A stretch of 64,000 nucleotides of DNA from an uncultured Oscillospiraceae bacterium (lineage in GTDB: Bacteria > Bacillota > Clostridia > Oscillospirales > Ruminococcaceae): positions 1 through 64,000 of the forward strand of contig CATJLA010000087.1 of NCBI GenBank assembly GCA_949741215.1, in the 5' to 3' direction. Numbering within the stretch: the first letter of the stretch is position 1; the number at the start of each line of letters is the position of its first letter. Made by a program: the position numbers and the translations under genes. The notes under the pieces are model-generated. The model saw nothing but the letters and a program-made list of their open reading frames with translations, did not search any database and was not told the DNA's origin. This document shows, piece by piece, positions 15,612-24,095 of this stretch.

Positions 15612-16946
15612 TTATTTTACCACATTTAGGAAGGAAATTCTATACTGTTTGAGGGTTTTTATTAAATTTTTTTCGATACGTTCGCCAGGCATGACGATGG
15701 GGATGCCCGGCGGACAGGGGCTTTTGACGCAGGCGCAGATTTTATTTTCGCATTGTTTTACCGGAAGGAGCTGGGAGTGGCTGAATATGGCCTCCCGGAG
15801 GGTGATGCCGCTTTGGGCTACAGGCAGGGGGGCGGGGGGACCCTGAGAGAGAGAAGGCTTTGGATGGATATTTTGCAGCATTTGGCTGACTCGCGCCCAG
15901 TCCTGCTCCCGCAGGAAGGAGGACATTAACAGGACACAGCCTACTGAAGAAAGATACTCCGGCTCAATGCCATGAGAACGGAGGTGCTGCCCGAATTGTT
16001 CGCCGGTATAACCTACGGAAGCAAAGCCTAGGGTGAGGCGGGTTGGGTCACACAAGTGGGGCGGGCCAGGGACGAAAAAGCCTTTTTGCTGTGCCAATGC
16101 CTTTAGGGAGGCGGTACGGCGGGCGGTTTGGGCCAGGTCCTGCCGGCATTGGGTGTGGATATAGTCCAAGGCCCTGTCAATAGAAAGCATGATTAAGTAG
16201 CTGGGGCTGGTACTGCCGAACATGGACATGGTTTGTTTGGCATGGGGAAGGTATTTTTCCTCCCCGATATGGAGAAGCGCCCCGCCGGTGATTACCGGCA
16301 TGGTTTTGTGAAGAGAGTCACAGCAGAGAGAGGCGCCTTGGGTTATGGGGTGGCAAGGGGGGGCTAAAAAGGGCAGGTGAGCCCCGTGGGCGTTATCTAC
16401 CAGCAGAGGGATGTTCCGGGAGCGGCAAAGTGATGAAATTGCGCTTACGTCCGACAAAACACCAAAGTAATCAGGGCTGGTTAGGTATACCCCTTTGGCG
16501 TTAGGGTGTTGGACAAGGGCGCGCTCGATATCCTCCGGGGCAAGGGTGGAGCCGATGCCGTCCGGGTTTTGCCGGGGGTAGACCCAGTGGGGGCGGAGGT
16601 CCAAAAGGGCCATGGCGTTTACGGCGGAAACATGGAGGTTGCGGCCGGCGATCAGTTCGTTGCCAGGGAGAAAGGCCAGGGCCAGCATGGTTTGGATACA
16701 CAGGGTTGACCCTCCGGCAGAAAGCAAGGTGCCTTTGCTGCCGTAAAGCTGGGAGTATTGGCGCTCACACTCGGCAATGGCTTCTTCGGCTTGGTAGAGA
16801 CTATCAGTACCCTGAACCTCGGTGAGATCATATGGCAGGACAGGGGCGAGAAGGTCGAAGGCAGCGCCCTTGTGGCCAGGCATATGGGTACGGGAAAGAT
16901 CCTTTTGCAGGTATTGCTCCAGGGCGGTTTGGATAGGGGTTTTCAT
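15612..16946 (-). CDS. Orn/Lys/Arg decarboxylase family PLP enzyme
   Basis: 444-residue fold-type I PLP enzyme of the group that includes B. subtilis YaaO and SpeA. SRTHMPGHKG (19-27), TSPDYFGVLSDV, VDNAHGAHLPF (Asp184 and His187 at the cofactor) and DSLHKTMPVITGGA with Schiff-base Lys214 are all present. It decarboxylates a basic amino acid; arginine or lysine specificity cannot be read from sequence. Start at ATG 16946, with AAAGGAGC 10 nt upstream. Its position upstream of darA and holB parallels yaaO in Bacillus, favouring a YaaO orthologue. Confidence 0.92.
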   Translation of the reverse strand: MKTPIQTALEQYLQKDLSRTHMPGHKGAAFDLLAPVLPYDLTEVQGTDSLYQAEEAIAECERQYSQLYGSKGTLLSAGGSTLCIQTMLALAFLPGNELIAGRNLHVSAVNAMALLDLRPHWVYPRQNPDGIGSTLAPEDIERALVQHPNAKGVYLTSPDYFGVLSDVSAISSLCRSRNIPLLVDNAHGAHLPFLAPPCHPITQGASLCCDSLHKTMPVITGGALLHIGEEKYLPHAKQTMSMFGSTSPSYLIMLSIDRALDYIHTQCRQDLAQTARRTASLKALAQQKGFFVPGPPHLCDPTRLTLGFASVGYTGEQFGQHLRSHGIEPEYLSSVGCVLLMSSFLREQDWARVSQMLQNIHPKPSLSQGPPAPLPVAQSGITLREAIFSHSQLLPVKQCENKICACVKSPCPPGIPIVMPGERIEKNLIKTLKQYRISFLNVVK

Positions 16947-16984
16947 GGGGGATCCGGCTCCTTTCAGGGAAATAGAGGGGTTTG

Positions 16985-17018
16985 AAAAAGAACAGCCCGG
17001 AGGCAGAAAGCTCCGGGC
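16985..17018 (-). terminator. Terminator of the frameshifted membrane gene
   Basis: Minus strand GCCCGGAG-CTTTCTGC-CTCCGGGC then TGTTCTTTTT. Confidence 0.8.
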
Positions 17019-17048
17019 GGCAGTTTCGTCCAAAAAATAAAGGGAGGG

Positions 17049-17302
17049 CTAACTGTTTTGTTTGACCTCCAGATCAATATATTCCTTTTTGTAATGGAAG
17101 ATGCGGGAGGCTGTTCTGGCAATGCCGTACAAGGCGGCAAATAAAATTCCTGGCCACCAACGCAGCGCCTGCCCCAGCCATAAAACGATTACTGAGAGAA
17201 AAGTAGGGGAGAGAGTATCCAAAATGTATTCCAGCAGGTGGTCCCGAATATGACGGCGGAACTGAAACTGCTTTTTTCCTCAGCGGTGAAGGGCTGGCTC
17301 AT
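17049..17302 (-). pseudogene. Small membrane protein gene interrupted by a 1-nt frameshift at an A6 run
   Basis: An excellent Shine-Dalgarno (AAGGAGG, 7 nt) precedes ATG 17302. The first frame reads MSQPFTAEEK and then leaves the coding sense. From the A6 run at 17272-17277 the -1 frame reads KQFQFRRHIRDHLLEYILD, a membrane segment (TFLSVIVLWLGQALRWWPGILFAALYGI) and a charged tail ending at TAG 17049. With one more A the gene would be a continuous 84-residue product, and the span of 254 nt is one short of a multiple of three. Options are a recent deletion, a sequencing error, or slippage on AAAAAAG. Function unknown. Confidence 0.75.
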
Positions 17303-17445
17303 TCAATCTCCTCCTTGACTTTTCCTGATACCTATGATAAAATACAGGGTACATCATTGGTAAAAATGAACACAAATATTTTTCGTATTATACCATAAGT
17401 TCATCAAATTGTCAATAAGTTTTTTATTTGAAAGGATGTGTGGGG

Positions 17446-18012
17446 ATGGATTTTTCTTTGGCTTTTTTACAGAAAAGCTCCCTGCAAAGCGCTGCCAATG
17501 AGATTTTGGCTGCCAATCAGGCAAGCCGGCGGTTTGAGCTTACCTTATCCCCAAAGGAAGCGGAGGCTTTGGTACAAAGACGGGGAGAGGCGCTTTCGTC
17601 CAGTGGGCGGGTGGAGTTTGACTGTGCCCTGGTGCCTCAAATGATTGAGCTGTTTTGCGACTCCAAATATTTGAACCAAGCGGAGTATGCCGAGGTTTTG
17701 GGGGATTTGGTGGAGGCGTTTTACTACTTCAAAACCGAGATGCTGGACCGGGTGGACGACCAGACCTTGCTGCGGCTGATGCGGGATGAGTTTGAGGAAT
17801 GTAAAGGCAATATGGAGCTGTTGACCGGCACCGCCTTGGAGCGGGCGGCCCGGCGGGTGAGGGAGGGGCTGCCACCTGTGCCCGGGGACGAGGAGCTGAC
17901 ACAAATGCTGATGGAGCAGGAGGAAGAAGAGGACCCTATGGAGCAGGATGACGAGGACGGGGAGGAGGAGCACCATCATGAACACGGCGAACACTGCGGG
18001 CATGCGCACTGA
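17446..18012 (+). CDS. DUF6323-like protein with His-rich C-terminus
   Basis: 188-residue soluble, mainly helical acidic protein. I believe it belongs to the uncharacterised DUF6323 family, found in Clostridia next to the DUF6179 gene that follows here. The body (VQRRGEALSSSGRVEF, LIELFCDSKYLNQAEYAEVL-type repeats) has no catalytic motif. The tail is a run of Glu/Asp followed by EEHHHEHGEHCGHAH, a plausible metal-binding or metal-storage end. Start at ATG 17446, with AAAGGA about 9 nt upstream. The last 35 nt overlap the start of the next gene, so translation is coupled. Confidence 0.75.
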   Translation: MDFSLAFLQKSSLQSAANEILAANQASRRFELTLSPKEAEALVQRRGEALSSSGRVEFDCALVPQMIELFCDSKYLNQAEYAEVLGDLVEAFYYFKTEMLDRVDDQTLLRLMRDEFEECKGNMELLTGTALERAARRVREGLPPVPGDEELTQMLMEQEEEEDPMEQDDEDGEEEHHHEHGEHCGHAH

Positions 18013-19462
18013 AAAGGATGCCCGGGAATTGGCGATGCGGGACGTCCTGAAAAAGAATGCTGCGGGGGACGGGGGAGAGGTGGTTTCGTCTTTTCCCATT
18101 ACGACGGAGCAGCTGGACCCGAACCGCTACACACAGGCGCTGCTGGCGGCTGCCCGGGAGAAGGGGCTGCTTTCGGATACACAGCAGCAGGCTTTTGGGA
18201 ATGATCTGCTGCAGCTGCTGGCGGTGGTTACCCGGCGGTATACACGGGAGAAAAGCTCCTCGGTGCCGGTGGGTGTGGCGGAGATGCTGTTTGCCTCGGC
18301 TTTGTACTGTATTGACTACTGCTTGAAGCCTTTGAGCCCTCAGCGGGGGCTGGAGCTTTTGGAGACCGAAGGGGTGGCGCAGCTGTATGCTAGAGGGCTG
18401 TGGGAGATTAACCGCCAACTGCGCCGCTGCAAGCTGCTGCTTTTGCAGGTGGAAAAAACCGAGGTGCCTTTGCCGTTAATCTGCTATGGGGAGACGATGG
18501 ACCAGATTTCGGACTTTCTCTCTATTTACAGGCCGGAGGTGGATGCGCTGGCTTTGGATTTTTCGATTGATTATCCCCTGTATTTGCCGCTGGAAAGGCT
18601 GTGGGGAATTGCTTATTTAACCGAATACCTGAAAGCGCTGCTTTGTGAAAACCGGGTTTGCGGGCGGTTCCCCCGGCGGGAAATTGCCGGGCTGTTAAGC
18701 CAATACAGCCGACCGTATGGGCTGCCCTGGCAGAGCTTGGGGGTGAATTTGTTTGAGATTACCCTGACAAACGCTTTGGGGGCGGTATGGCTTGGGCGCT
18801 CGCCCATGGAGCTGAGCCTGAGTGAGGAGGACGGCAGGGTGCTGGCGGCACAGTTGGCTTCTTTGGACAAAGAGGGCTTTCAGCTGCAGGCTACCCAGGT
18901 GTATAAGCAGCTGCGGGAGGCTTTGCAGATTACCTCTCAGGAGACGCTTGCCTATTTGCGGAAGGCGGCGGCTTCCATTTGCAGGCGGCTGTACCACAGT
19001 GCCAAAACCGGAGAGTTTGCGGTGTGGTTTATCTGCCGGAAGGAGCAGCCGGAGGCTATGGGCCAGAAGCTTTACTTCCAGGATGACAACACGGTGAGCA
19101 ACGCTGTTTTTTGCCGGATTGCCGAGGAGATCAGCCGGGAAGAGGATATGGAGAAGAAGCTTGCGATCCTTTCCGGCGGGATTCACAGCATTTATGACTT
19201 GGCGGATTTGCTGGAGACCGGGTGCTTTTGGACAGAGGACTATCCGGCGCTGTTTGCTTCTTTAGGGGATTTGGAACTGGCGGTGCTGTTACGTCTGCTG
19301 CCCCAGGAGGAACAGGAGCGTTTTTTGGCCCGAACGCCGGCAGAAGAGCCGCCCATGGAGCCGGAAAAGGACTGGGATCAGGCATTGCTGCGGTATTTGG
19401 ACGGAGCTGGGGCGGAGCGGCTGGAGCAGGTGCTTTCCATTTATGGGATGCTGGAGATGTAG
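17978..19462 (+). CDS. DUF6179-like protein
   Basis: 494-residue soluble, largely helical protein of unknown function, assigned tentatively to DUF6179 by its pairing with the DUF6323-like gene. Conserved-looking blocks are YCIDYCLKPLSPQRGLELL, a central all-helical region (LDFSIDYPLYLPLERLWGI) and HSIYDLADLLETGCFW near the end. No membrane segment or enzymatic motif. The ATG at 17978 lies within the 3' end of the previous gene, and its GGAGGAG Shine-Dalgarno is formed by the Glu codons of that gene, so the two products are probably made in fixed ratio and may form a complex. Confidence 0.75.
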   Translation: MNTANTAGMRTEKDARELAMRDVLKKNAAGDGGEVVSSFPITTEQLDPNRYTQALLAAAREKGLLSDTQQQAFGNDLLQLLAVVTRRYTREKSSSVPVGVAEMLFASALYCIDYCLKPLSPQRGLELLETEGVAQLYARGLWEINRQLRRCKLLLLQVEKTEVPLPLICYGETMDQISDFLSIYRPEVDALALDFSIDYPLYLPLERLWGIAYLTEYLKALLCENRVCGRFPRREIAGLLSQYSRPYGLPWQSLGVNLFEITLTNALGAVWLGRSPMELSLSEEDGRVLAAQLASLDKEGFQLQATQVYKQLREALQITSQETLAYLRKAAASICRRLYHSAKTGEFAVWFICRKEQPEAMGQKLYFQDDNTVSNAVFCRIAEEISREEDMEKKLAILSGGIHSIYDLADLLETGCFWTEDYPALFASLGDLELAVLLRLLPQEEQERFLARTPAEEPPMEPEKDWDQALLRYLDGAGAERLEQVLSIYGMLEM

Positions 19463-19511
19463 GAAGAAAGTTTGCCGGTGCGGCGACGTCCCGGAAGCTT
19501 GTTTTTGCAGC

Positions 19512-19691
19512 GGTTTTTTGGAAATCCTGCTCACGCAGGCGTCCATGGCAATGAGCTTCGTCTGAAAGGTGTAGTTGGCCTGCTGGACGGCATGACAGTG
19601 CAGAAAATTCCTGCCAACCGCCTTCCTGCTGGATAACAAGGCTAAGGCCATTTATTACCAGGCCCAGCCTACCACAAATACAAAGGAATAA
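19512..19691 (+). pseudogene. Degenerate remnant resembling the end of a phage capsid protein
   Basis: Two overlapping frames give GNELRLKGVVGLLDGMTVQK then IPANRLPAG (stop 19634-19636), and, shifted by +1, LLDNKAKAIYYQAQPTTN to TAA 19691. Together they resemble the C-terminal part of HK97-type major capsid proteins (the G-x-x-G-x-I/L-D-G-x-x-V-x-K-I/V-P pattern and a following hydrophobic strand). There is no start codon or Shine-Dalgarno. If right, this is a scar of a lost prophage or transferred fragment; the match is by eye only. Confidence 0.35.
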
Positions 19692-19701
19692 CCTGTTGAT
19701 G

Positions 19702-19736
19702 GGGGCCGCATGGGGGAAATAACCCTGTGCGGCCCC
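19702..19736 (+). terminator. GC-rich hairpin, terminator-like
   Basis: GGGGCCGCATGGGG/CCCTGTGCGGCCCC stem, with no strong U-run after it. Could be the decayed terminator of the remnant or of the DUF6179-like gene. Confidence 0.4.
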
Positions 19737-19790
19737 TGTGGGCTTATGCTTTAACGAGAGGTTTTGACATTGTAAAACGGGTGTGCAACC

Positions 19791-19809
19791 GATAGTTGCC
19801 GGATAGTTG
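19791..19809 (+). promoter_or_regulatory. Tandem GATAGTTG operator candidate
   Basis: GATAGTTG occurs at 19791-19798 and 19802-19809, 11 bp apart (one helical turn), immediately upstream of the -35 of the HTH gene promoter. A likely autoregulatory site, by inference. Confidence 0.4.
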
Positions 19810-19810
19810 G

Positions 19811-19839
19811 TAGACAGCGTGTGCTTTTTGGGCTATGAT
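19811..19839 (+). promoter_or_regulatory. Promoter of the membrane HTH regulator
   Basis: TAGACA (19811-19816), 17-bp spacer, TATGAT (19834-19839). It predicts a start near 19846, which places the ATGs at 19835 and 19841 outside or at the edge of the mRNA and supports the GTG start at 19874. Confidence 0.65.
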
Positions 19840-19873
19840 AATGGCAAAACTGAATGGAAAGGGGAAATACATT

Positions 19874-20356
19874 GTGGAGATAGGCACACGGATTAAAGAG
19901 CTGCGGCTGAAGAAGCATTTATCTCAGGAGGCGCTGGCGGGGGAGCTTGGGGTTTCTCGTCAGGCGGTTACAAAGTGGGAGGATAATAGCTCCAGGCCCA
20001 GTACGTCCAACCTTTTGGCGCTGTGTGAGATTTTTGGGATGTCTTTGGATGAGCTGGTTTCAGGGGAAGCAGAGCAGATGCCTGCTGCGGAAACGGGCAG
20101 ACACACCAAGAGAAAGGGCGCGCTTTTGGTGGGCAGTGCGGTTCTTTTGGCGGGTTCTATAGCCGCAGCGGCAGAGAGCTTGAAGTACCAGCCGCTGCAA
20201 GATGCTATCGGCTATGGAGATACCGCAACCGGGATTTTTGTTTTGGGTACGCCGCTTTGGGCTTACCTGCTGTATGGTATAACGGCGGTGATGATTGCGG
20301 TTACTGCCGGGGTATTCCTTAGGGCATATAAAAAGGAAAAAAGGGAGAGAAGATAG
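19874..20356 (+). CDS. Membrane-anchored XRE-family regulator
   Basis: 160-residue protein with an N-terminal XRE helix-turn-helix (IGTRIKELRLKKHLSQEALA, GVSRQAVTKWEDNSSRPSTSNL) and two membrane helices (around residues 80-97 GALLVGSAVLLAGSIAAA and 118-147 FVLGTPLWAYLLYGI, AVMIAVTAGVFL). This is a common Firmicutes one-component architecture that may sense membrane state. GTG 19874 is chosen from homologous HTH starts and the promoter position, with AGGGG about 10 nt upstream. Terminator directly after. Confidence 0.82.
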   Translation: MEIGTRIKELRLKKHLSQEALAGELGVSRQAVTKWEDNSSRPSTSNLLALCEIFGMSLDELVSGEAEQMPAAETGRHTKRKGALLVGSAVLLAGSIAAAAESLKYQPLQDAIGYGDTATGIFVLGTPLWAYLLYGITAVMIAVTAGVFLRAYKKEKRERR

Positions 20357-20370
20357 GCATTTCTCCCCAC

Positions 20371-20420
20371 AAAAAGGCCGCCTTGCTTCCTTGTTATGGG
20401 GGCAGGGCGGCCTTTTTGGT
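20371..20420 (+). terminator. Terminator of the membrane HTH gene
   Basis: AAAAAGGCCGCCTTGC...GCAGGGCGGCCTTTTT with a 15-nt loop. Confidence 0.9.
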
Positions 20421-20593
20421 TTATAAGGGACTTTCCAACCTTTGTCGTATTCTGGCGGGGTGACAAATTGTGCTGCGGAATTTTGTCCAGCACAACAATT
20501 TCGACAGGGTTTTCTCTGCGAAAAGGCAGGTTTCCTGAAATGGATGTGCAGTATTTTAGCTGTGGCATGAGAATAGAAAATTTGTGCTTCGTC

Positions 20594-20622
20594 TTGAAAA
20601 ACCGGAGTGGAAATGCTAAAAT
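20594..20622 (+). promoter_or_regulatory. Promoter of the 20661 gene
   Basis: TTGAAA (20594-20599), 17-bp spacer, TAAAAT (20617-20622). Confidence 0.75.
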
Positions 20623-20660
20623 ATCCTTTAGATATCCGAGCAGAAAAGGAGGCCGTTTTT

Positions 20661-22271
20661 ATGGCGGAGGAGAAAAAGAACGGCGCCGGCCTTTTGCGCT
20701 GGCCCTGGAATATTGTGATCTATATTCTGCTGGTGCTTACCCTGTGGATTTTCGCGATCCCGGTGATATGGGCCCTGCAAAAAGCTCAAAAACAAAACGA
20801 CCCCCACGGCGCTGCGGAGGGGTATTGCCTCAGCCGTACCAGAAAACGGGTTGCCTGGATTTTTTGGTCGGTTTTGGTGCTGCTGCTGGGAGTTTGCGCC
20901 GCCGCAGGGTTTTTTATCGGAATACAGCAGGACCAGGCTTACTGGGACGCGGAGGACTATGGTACTCTGATTGTTTGCGCCGTTGCGGCGGTGCTTTTGC
21001 TGGCCGGCGGCATTTATATGATGGTTACCGCTGTGCGGGATGTGTTTTTCCCTGGCAAAAGCAGGTTGGCTCAATCGATCCGCAGCCAGCTGCCTTACCC
21101 GGAGGAGGCCCCGCCGGTAGAAGAGCTGTTTGCCATGGTGGATCAGGACCTGGAGCAAAACGGCAGGTGGTTTGACGCAGTGGGAATCGGAAATGAGTGG
21201 GTTTTGGGGGAGGTTGCTACTAAAATTGAACGAATTCGGGGTATTTTTACGGTGGACGAAATCCATCAGCACAGTACCCAAAACGGCACCCGCACCAGCC
21301 GCACCCTGGAGCTGGTTTTGGTGGACGACCGCTGGCAGAAGGCAGTGACTGACTTTAAAAAACCGGATGATTTACAGGCCGCGGCGGATTACCTTGCCCT
21401 GCGGGTGCCGGAAGCAAAACGGGGCCGGAACGGCCAGCAGCATGACTTTATGGCCATGAAGGAGCATGAGCGGGAGGAGTTTGAGCGGGACTTTCAGCAG
21501 AAGCAGAGCCTGCGGGCCTCTGAACAGATACAGAAAGAAACCCTTACCGGCGGCGTTCAGGACATGATTTTGCAGGTGGGGGAGGAGGTAACCTCCCGGG
21601 TGAGCGCTGCAGACATAGAGGAGCAGCTGCGTCTTTGCATGGCAAACGGAGGGGGCTTTACCTTGACGCCAACCCGTCCGACGGAAACAGAGGCTGGCAG
21701 CTTTAAGGCCATGCGGGCGACGAAAGCGGGCGCGGACGTTGTAGAGCTTTTATTGGAGCCTGCCGCAGGAACGCAGGGACAGGCAAAAATTTGCAATGTA
21801 AGGGAAGCCAGAGAGATTTTAACGGGCTGGTTAAGACGCCAAGTGCCTGCGTTAACGGGCTGGCAGCCAAGGCAGGTATACACCCCCGCCCCTAAGGCCG
21901 CCCCTCAGGAGGAAAGAGCCCCCATGCAGCGGCTGCTGTTGATTTCCACCAGCGGTGCGGCGGAGAGGCACATGAACTTTACACAGGAGGACATCCGGCT
22001 GGCGGCCAACGGTATTGTGGACGGCAGTTACCAGCAGGTGGAGCATGTTTTGCCCTCGGGTTATATGTGGATTCAGGTAAAGGCAGGGGATAAGCAGGAC
22101 GCCAGATGTACGGTAGAGGCTACCCGGCCGGAGGGAAGTGAGCTGAAGTTCTATTCCGCTAAAATGACTGCCCGGCAGGCGGCGGAATGGTTTATAAAAT
22201 ACCCTTATGGGGAGTATCTCCCCCATGGGGCGGACTGGAAGGATATTACCAAACAGGCGAACAAAAAGTAG
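20661..22271 (+). CDS. Large membrane protein of unknown function
   Basis: 536-residue protein with three N-terminal membrane helices (about 17-39, 64-88, 101-123) and a large cytoplasmic part. Within it, FFPGKSRLAQSIRSQLPYPE leads into a domain with WVLGEVATKIERIRGIFTVDEI (residues about 185-215), then a charged helical linker (KEHEREEFERDFQQKQSLRASEQ), then a C-terminal beta-rich half (QRLLLISTSGAAERHMNFTQEDIRLAANGIVDG). No recognised family. Start at 20661, with AAAGGAGG and a dedicated promoter upstream. It may have been followed by the Sel1 gene 180 bp later, though that gene has its own promoter-like sequence. Confidence 0.75.
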   Translation: MAEEKKNGAGLLRWPWNIVIYILLVLTLWIFAIPVIWALQKAQKQNDPHGAAEGYCLSRTRKRVAWIFWSVLVLLLGVCAAAGFFIGIQQDQAYWDAEDYGTLIVCAVAAVLLLAGGIYMMVTAVRDVFFPGKSRLAQSIRSQLPYPEEAPPVEELFAMVDQDLEQNGRWFDAVGIGNEWVLGEVATKIERIRGIFTVDEIHQHSTQNGTRTSRTLELVLVDDRWQKAVTDFKKPDDLQAAADYLALRVPEAKRGRNGQQHDFMAMKEHEREEFERDFQQKQSLRASEQIQKETLTGGVQDMILQVGEEVTSRVSAADIEEQLRLCMANGGGFTLTPTRPTETEAGSFKAMRATKAGADVVELLLEPAAGTQGQAKICNVREAREILTGWLRRQVPALTGWQPRQVYTPAPKAAPQEERAPMQRLLLISTSGAAERHMNFTQEDIRLAANGIVDGSYQQVEHVLPSGYMWIQVKAGDKQDARCTVEATRPEGSELKFYSAKMTARQAAEWFIKYPYGEYLPHGADWKDITKQANKK

Positions 22272-22451
22272 CCGGCTGCACAAAATGTGGCAGGGGCTGT
22301 ATACCTGTCCTATAATATCTCGTTTATTTTTATAGCTGCAGTGCCGGCAGGTTCTTTCTTCGCGAAAGGAAAGGCATATAACCGTATTGCTGCAGCTTAA
22401 AAATATTACCGGCGCTGTTTTTTGAAAAAAGAGATAGGAGAGATGAGAAAA
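22272..22451. other. Intergenic region before the Sel1 gene
   Basis: Holds a TATAAT at 22311-22316 with only a weak -35, and a long-range inverted AGCTGCAG/GCTGCAGC pair (about 22334-22400) in the would-be leader. No gene or recognised riboswitch seen. Confidence 0.4.
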
Positions 22452-23690
22452 ATGGCAAAAGTATTAAGCAATGAAGTGAAGCAGGCGCTTCAGGACATCT
22501 ACTACAACGAGCGTACCGGAAAAGGCAAGGAAGCCTTTACGCTGCTGGAAAAAGCCTCTGCCGCAGGGGACGGAGACGCCAGCTGTATTTTAGCCCGGTG
22601 CTATTGCGGGCACCAGTATGTGTGGGCTGGCCATGGCTTCCCTGAAAATGACGACCAGGCTACCAGGCTGCTGCACCTTTCGGTGGAGCAGGGCAGTGCT
22701 ATTGGCGTAATGGTTGCGCTGCGCAGCGGGGAGCTTACCCCCTCTGTTCTGAAAACAATGCCCTTTGCCAGCCTGCAGGAGGCTTTTAACGAGGTTCTTG
22801 CCATGGCGGAGGCGGGAGACGCCTTCTGCCAGTACACTGTGGCGAACTCCTACTTTTGGTGGGACTTTTTGCGCATCCAGGATAAGGGGCCGGATTCTTT
22901 CCCAAATCATGCCGCTTATAAGGCTTATTTAAAGGAGAATATCTCCCAGTGTGAGCCTTGGTTCCAGAAAGCCCTGCAGGGCGGTATGTACTTTGCCGCC
23001 AACAATTTGAACCGCTATTATACCCAGGGAGATGAGGATATTATTCTCCCGGAGCCGGAGAAGGCCAAGGATATCTATAGAATCGGGGCGGAGTGCGGGC
23101 ATCCTATTTTGCAGTCCATCTATGCCAAGGATCTGGAAAAGGCCGGGCAGAAGGAGGAGGCCCTCCACTGGTTTAAGGAGGCTGCCGAGGGCGGTGAGCC
23201 CGGCGGCTGGTATGAGGTTGGCAGATGCTATTTCAGCGGCATTGGCACTGCAGCGGACGAAGCTTACGCCGTAAAGTGCTTTGAGAAGGGGATCCCCTCC
23301 GGGCATATGGGCTCCCAGAACCTGCTGGGCAAAGCATATTTTTATGGCAAAGGGGTGCAGCAGGATTATGCCAAGGCCTATCAGCTGTTAAAAGCCGCTT
23401 ACGACCAGGGCAGCACCTGGGGAGTCTACTATCTGGGCAAATGCGCCTTTGAGGGCTTGGGTGTGCCTCAGGACTACGTTTTGGCCAGAGAGTACCTGGA
23501 AAAGGTGGACTGGAACAACGCGGAAGCCTTCTATATGCTGGGGTACATCTATGGCAGGGGCCTTGGCGTGGCGGAGGATATCCCGAAAGCGGTTGGCTAT
23601 CTGCAAAAAGCGGGCAATAACCAGGCCGCCAAGGAAGAACTGTTGCAGTATAAAAAGTCGCTGTTCGGCAAGTGGTCCCGGAGAAAGTAA
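22452..23690 (+). CDS. Sel1-repeat (SLR/TPR-like) protein
   Basis: 412-residue solenoid protein. At least four clear Sel1 units in the C-terminal half: WYEVGRCYFSGIGTAADEAY, LLGKAYFYGKGVQQDYAKAY, YLGKCAFEGLGVPQDYVLAR and MLGYIYGRGLGVAEDIPKAV, each followed by a short A/L-rich helix. More divergent units fill the N-terminal half. Sel1 repeats scaffold protein-protein interactions; no partner can be named. No signal peptide, so cytosolic. ATG 22452 is chosen with GGAG upstream; earlier in-frame Met codons overlap that site. Long terminator hairpin follows. Confidence 0.85.
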   Translation: MAKVLSNEVKQALQDIYYNERTGKGKEAFTLLEKASAAGDGDASCILARCYCGHQYVWAGHGFPENDDQATRLLHLSVEQGSAIGVMVALRSGELTPSVLKTMPFASLQEAFNEVLAMAEAGDAFCQYTVANSYFWWDFLRIQDKGPDSFPNHAAYKAYLKENISQCEPWFQKALQGGMYFAANNLNRYYTQGDEDIILPEPEKAKDIYRIGAECGHPILQSIYAKDLEKAGQKEEALHWFKEAAEGGEPGGWYEVGRCYFSGIGTAADEAYAVKCFEKGIPSGHMGSQNLLGKAYFYGKGVQQDYAKAYQLLKAAYDQGSTWGVYYLGKCAFEGLGVPQDYVLAREYLEKVDWNNAEAFYMLGYIYGRGLGVAEDIPKAVGYLQKAGNNQAAKEELLQYKKSLFGKWSRRK

Positions 23691-23709
23691 GTTTTTGGAA
23701 AAGCAGTAA

Positions 23710-23763
23710 AATAACGGGCTTGCAGTTTCGTCTTTTTGGGACGGAACAGCAAGCCCGTTATTA
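23710..23763 (+). terminator. Long terminator with GTTTCGTC/GACGGAAC inner stem
   Basis: AATAACGGGCTTGC pairs with GCAAGCCCGTTATT, and inside it GTTTCGTC pairs with GACGGAAC around a TTTTTG loop, about 22 bp of stem in all. Confidence 0.85.
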
Positions 23764-24095
23764 TTGTGCATGACGGTGAAACAGCCTGTTAGCCAAAAGC
23801 CAAAGCCCCGCGTTTGCCAGCACCTGCGGAGGAAACAACAGCATAATCCGTCCCAAAGGCAGGAAAAACCCGGTTTTTTGCCCATAAAAGCATCCTTATC
23901 AGGCAAAGTGAATGCTCAATCCGCAGTTTCCGGATGAGTGGGCGGCAGGGAATTTTGCTTGATGGCAGGCAGTGGCCCGTTTGGGTCGGTGGCGCCGGTG
24001 GTAGCAGGCGGGATAATCCGGTTCCCCTACTCCAATCGGGAATTTTGAAAAAGGGGCAGAAGAACAAAAGAGCTGTCCTGTCCCGCAACAAAAAC
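23764..24095. other. 332-bp intergenic stretch without a supported gene
   Basis: Between the Sel1 terminator and the end of the ABC exporter operon. Open frames here lack a Shine-Dalgarno and family resemblance. No tRNA, SRP RNA or repeat recognised. Confidence 0.5.

Noticed and set aside
23764-24095. Small protein on the minus strand reaching 24106
   Set aside because: It overlaps the ABC exporter end, has no good Shine-Dalgarno and no recognisable motif.
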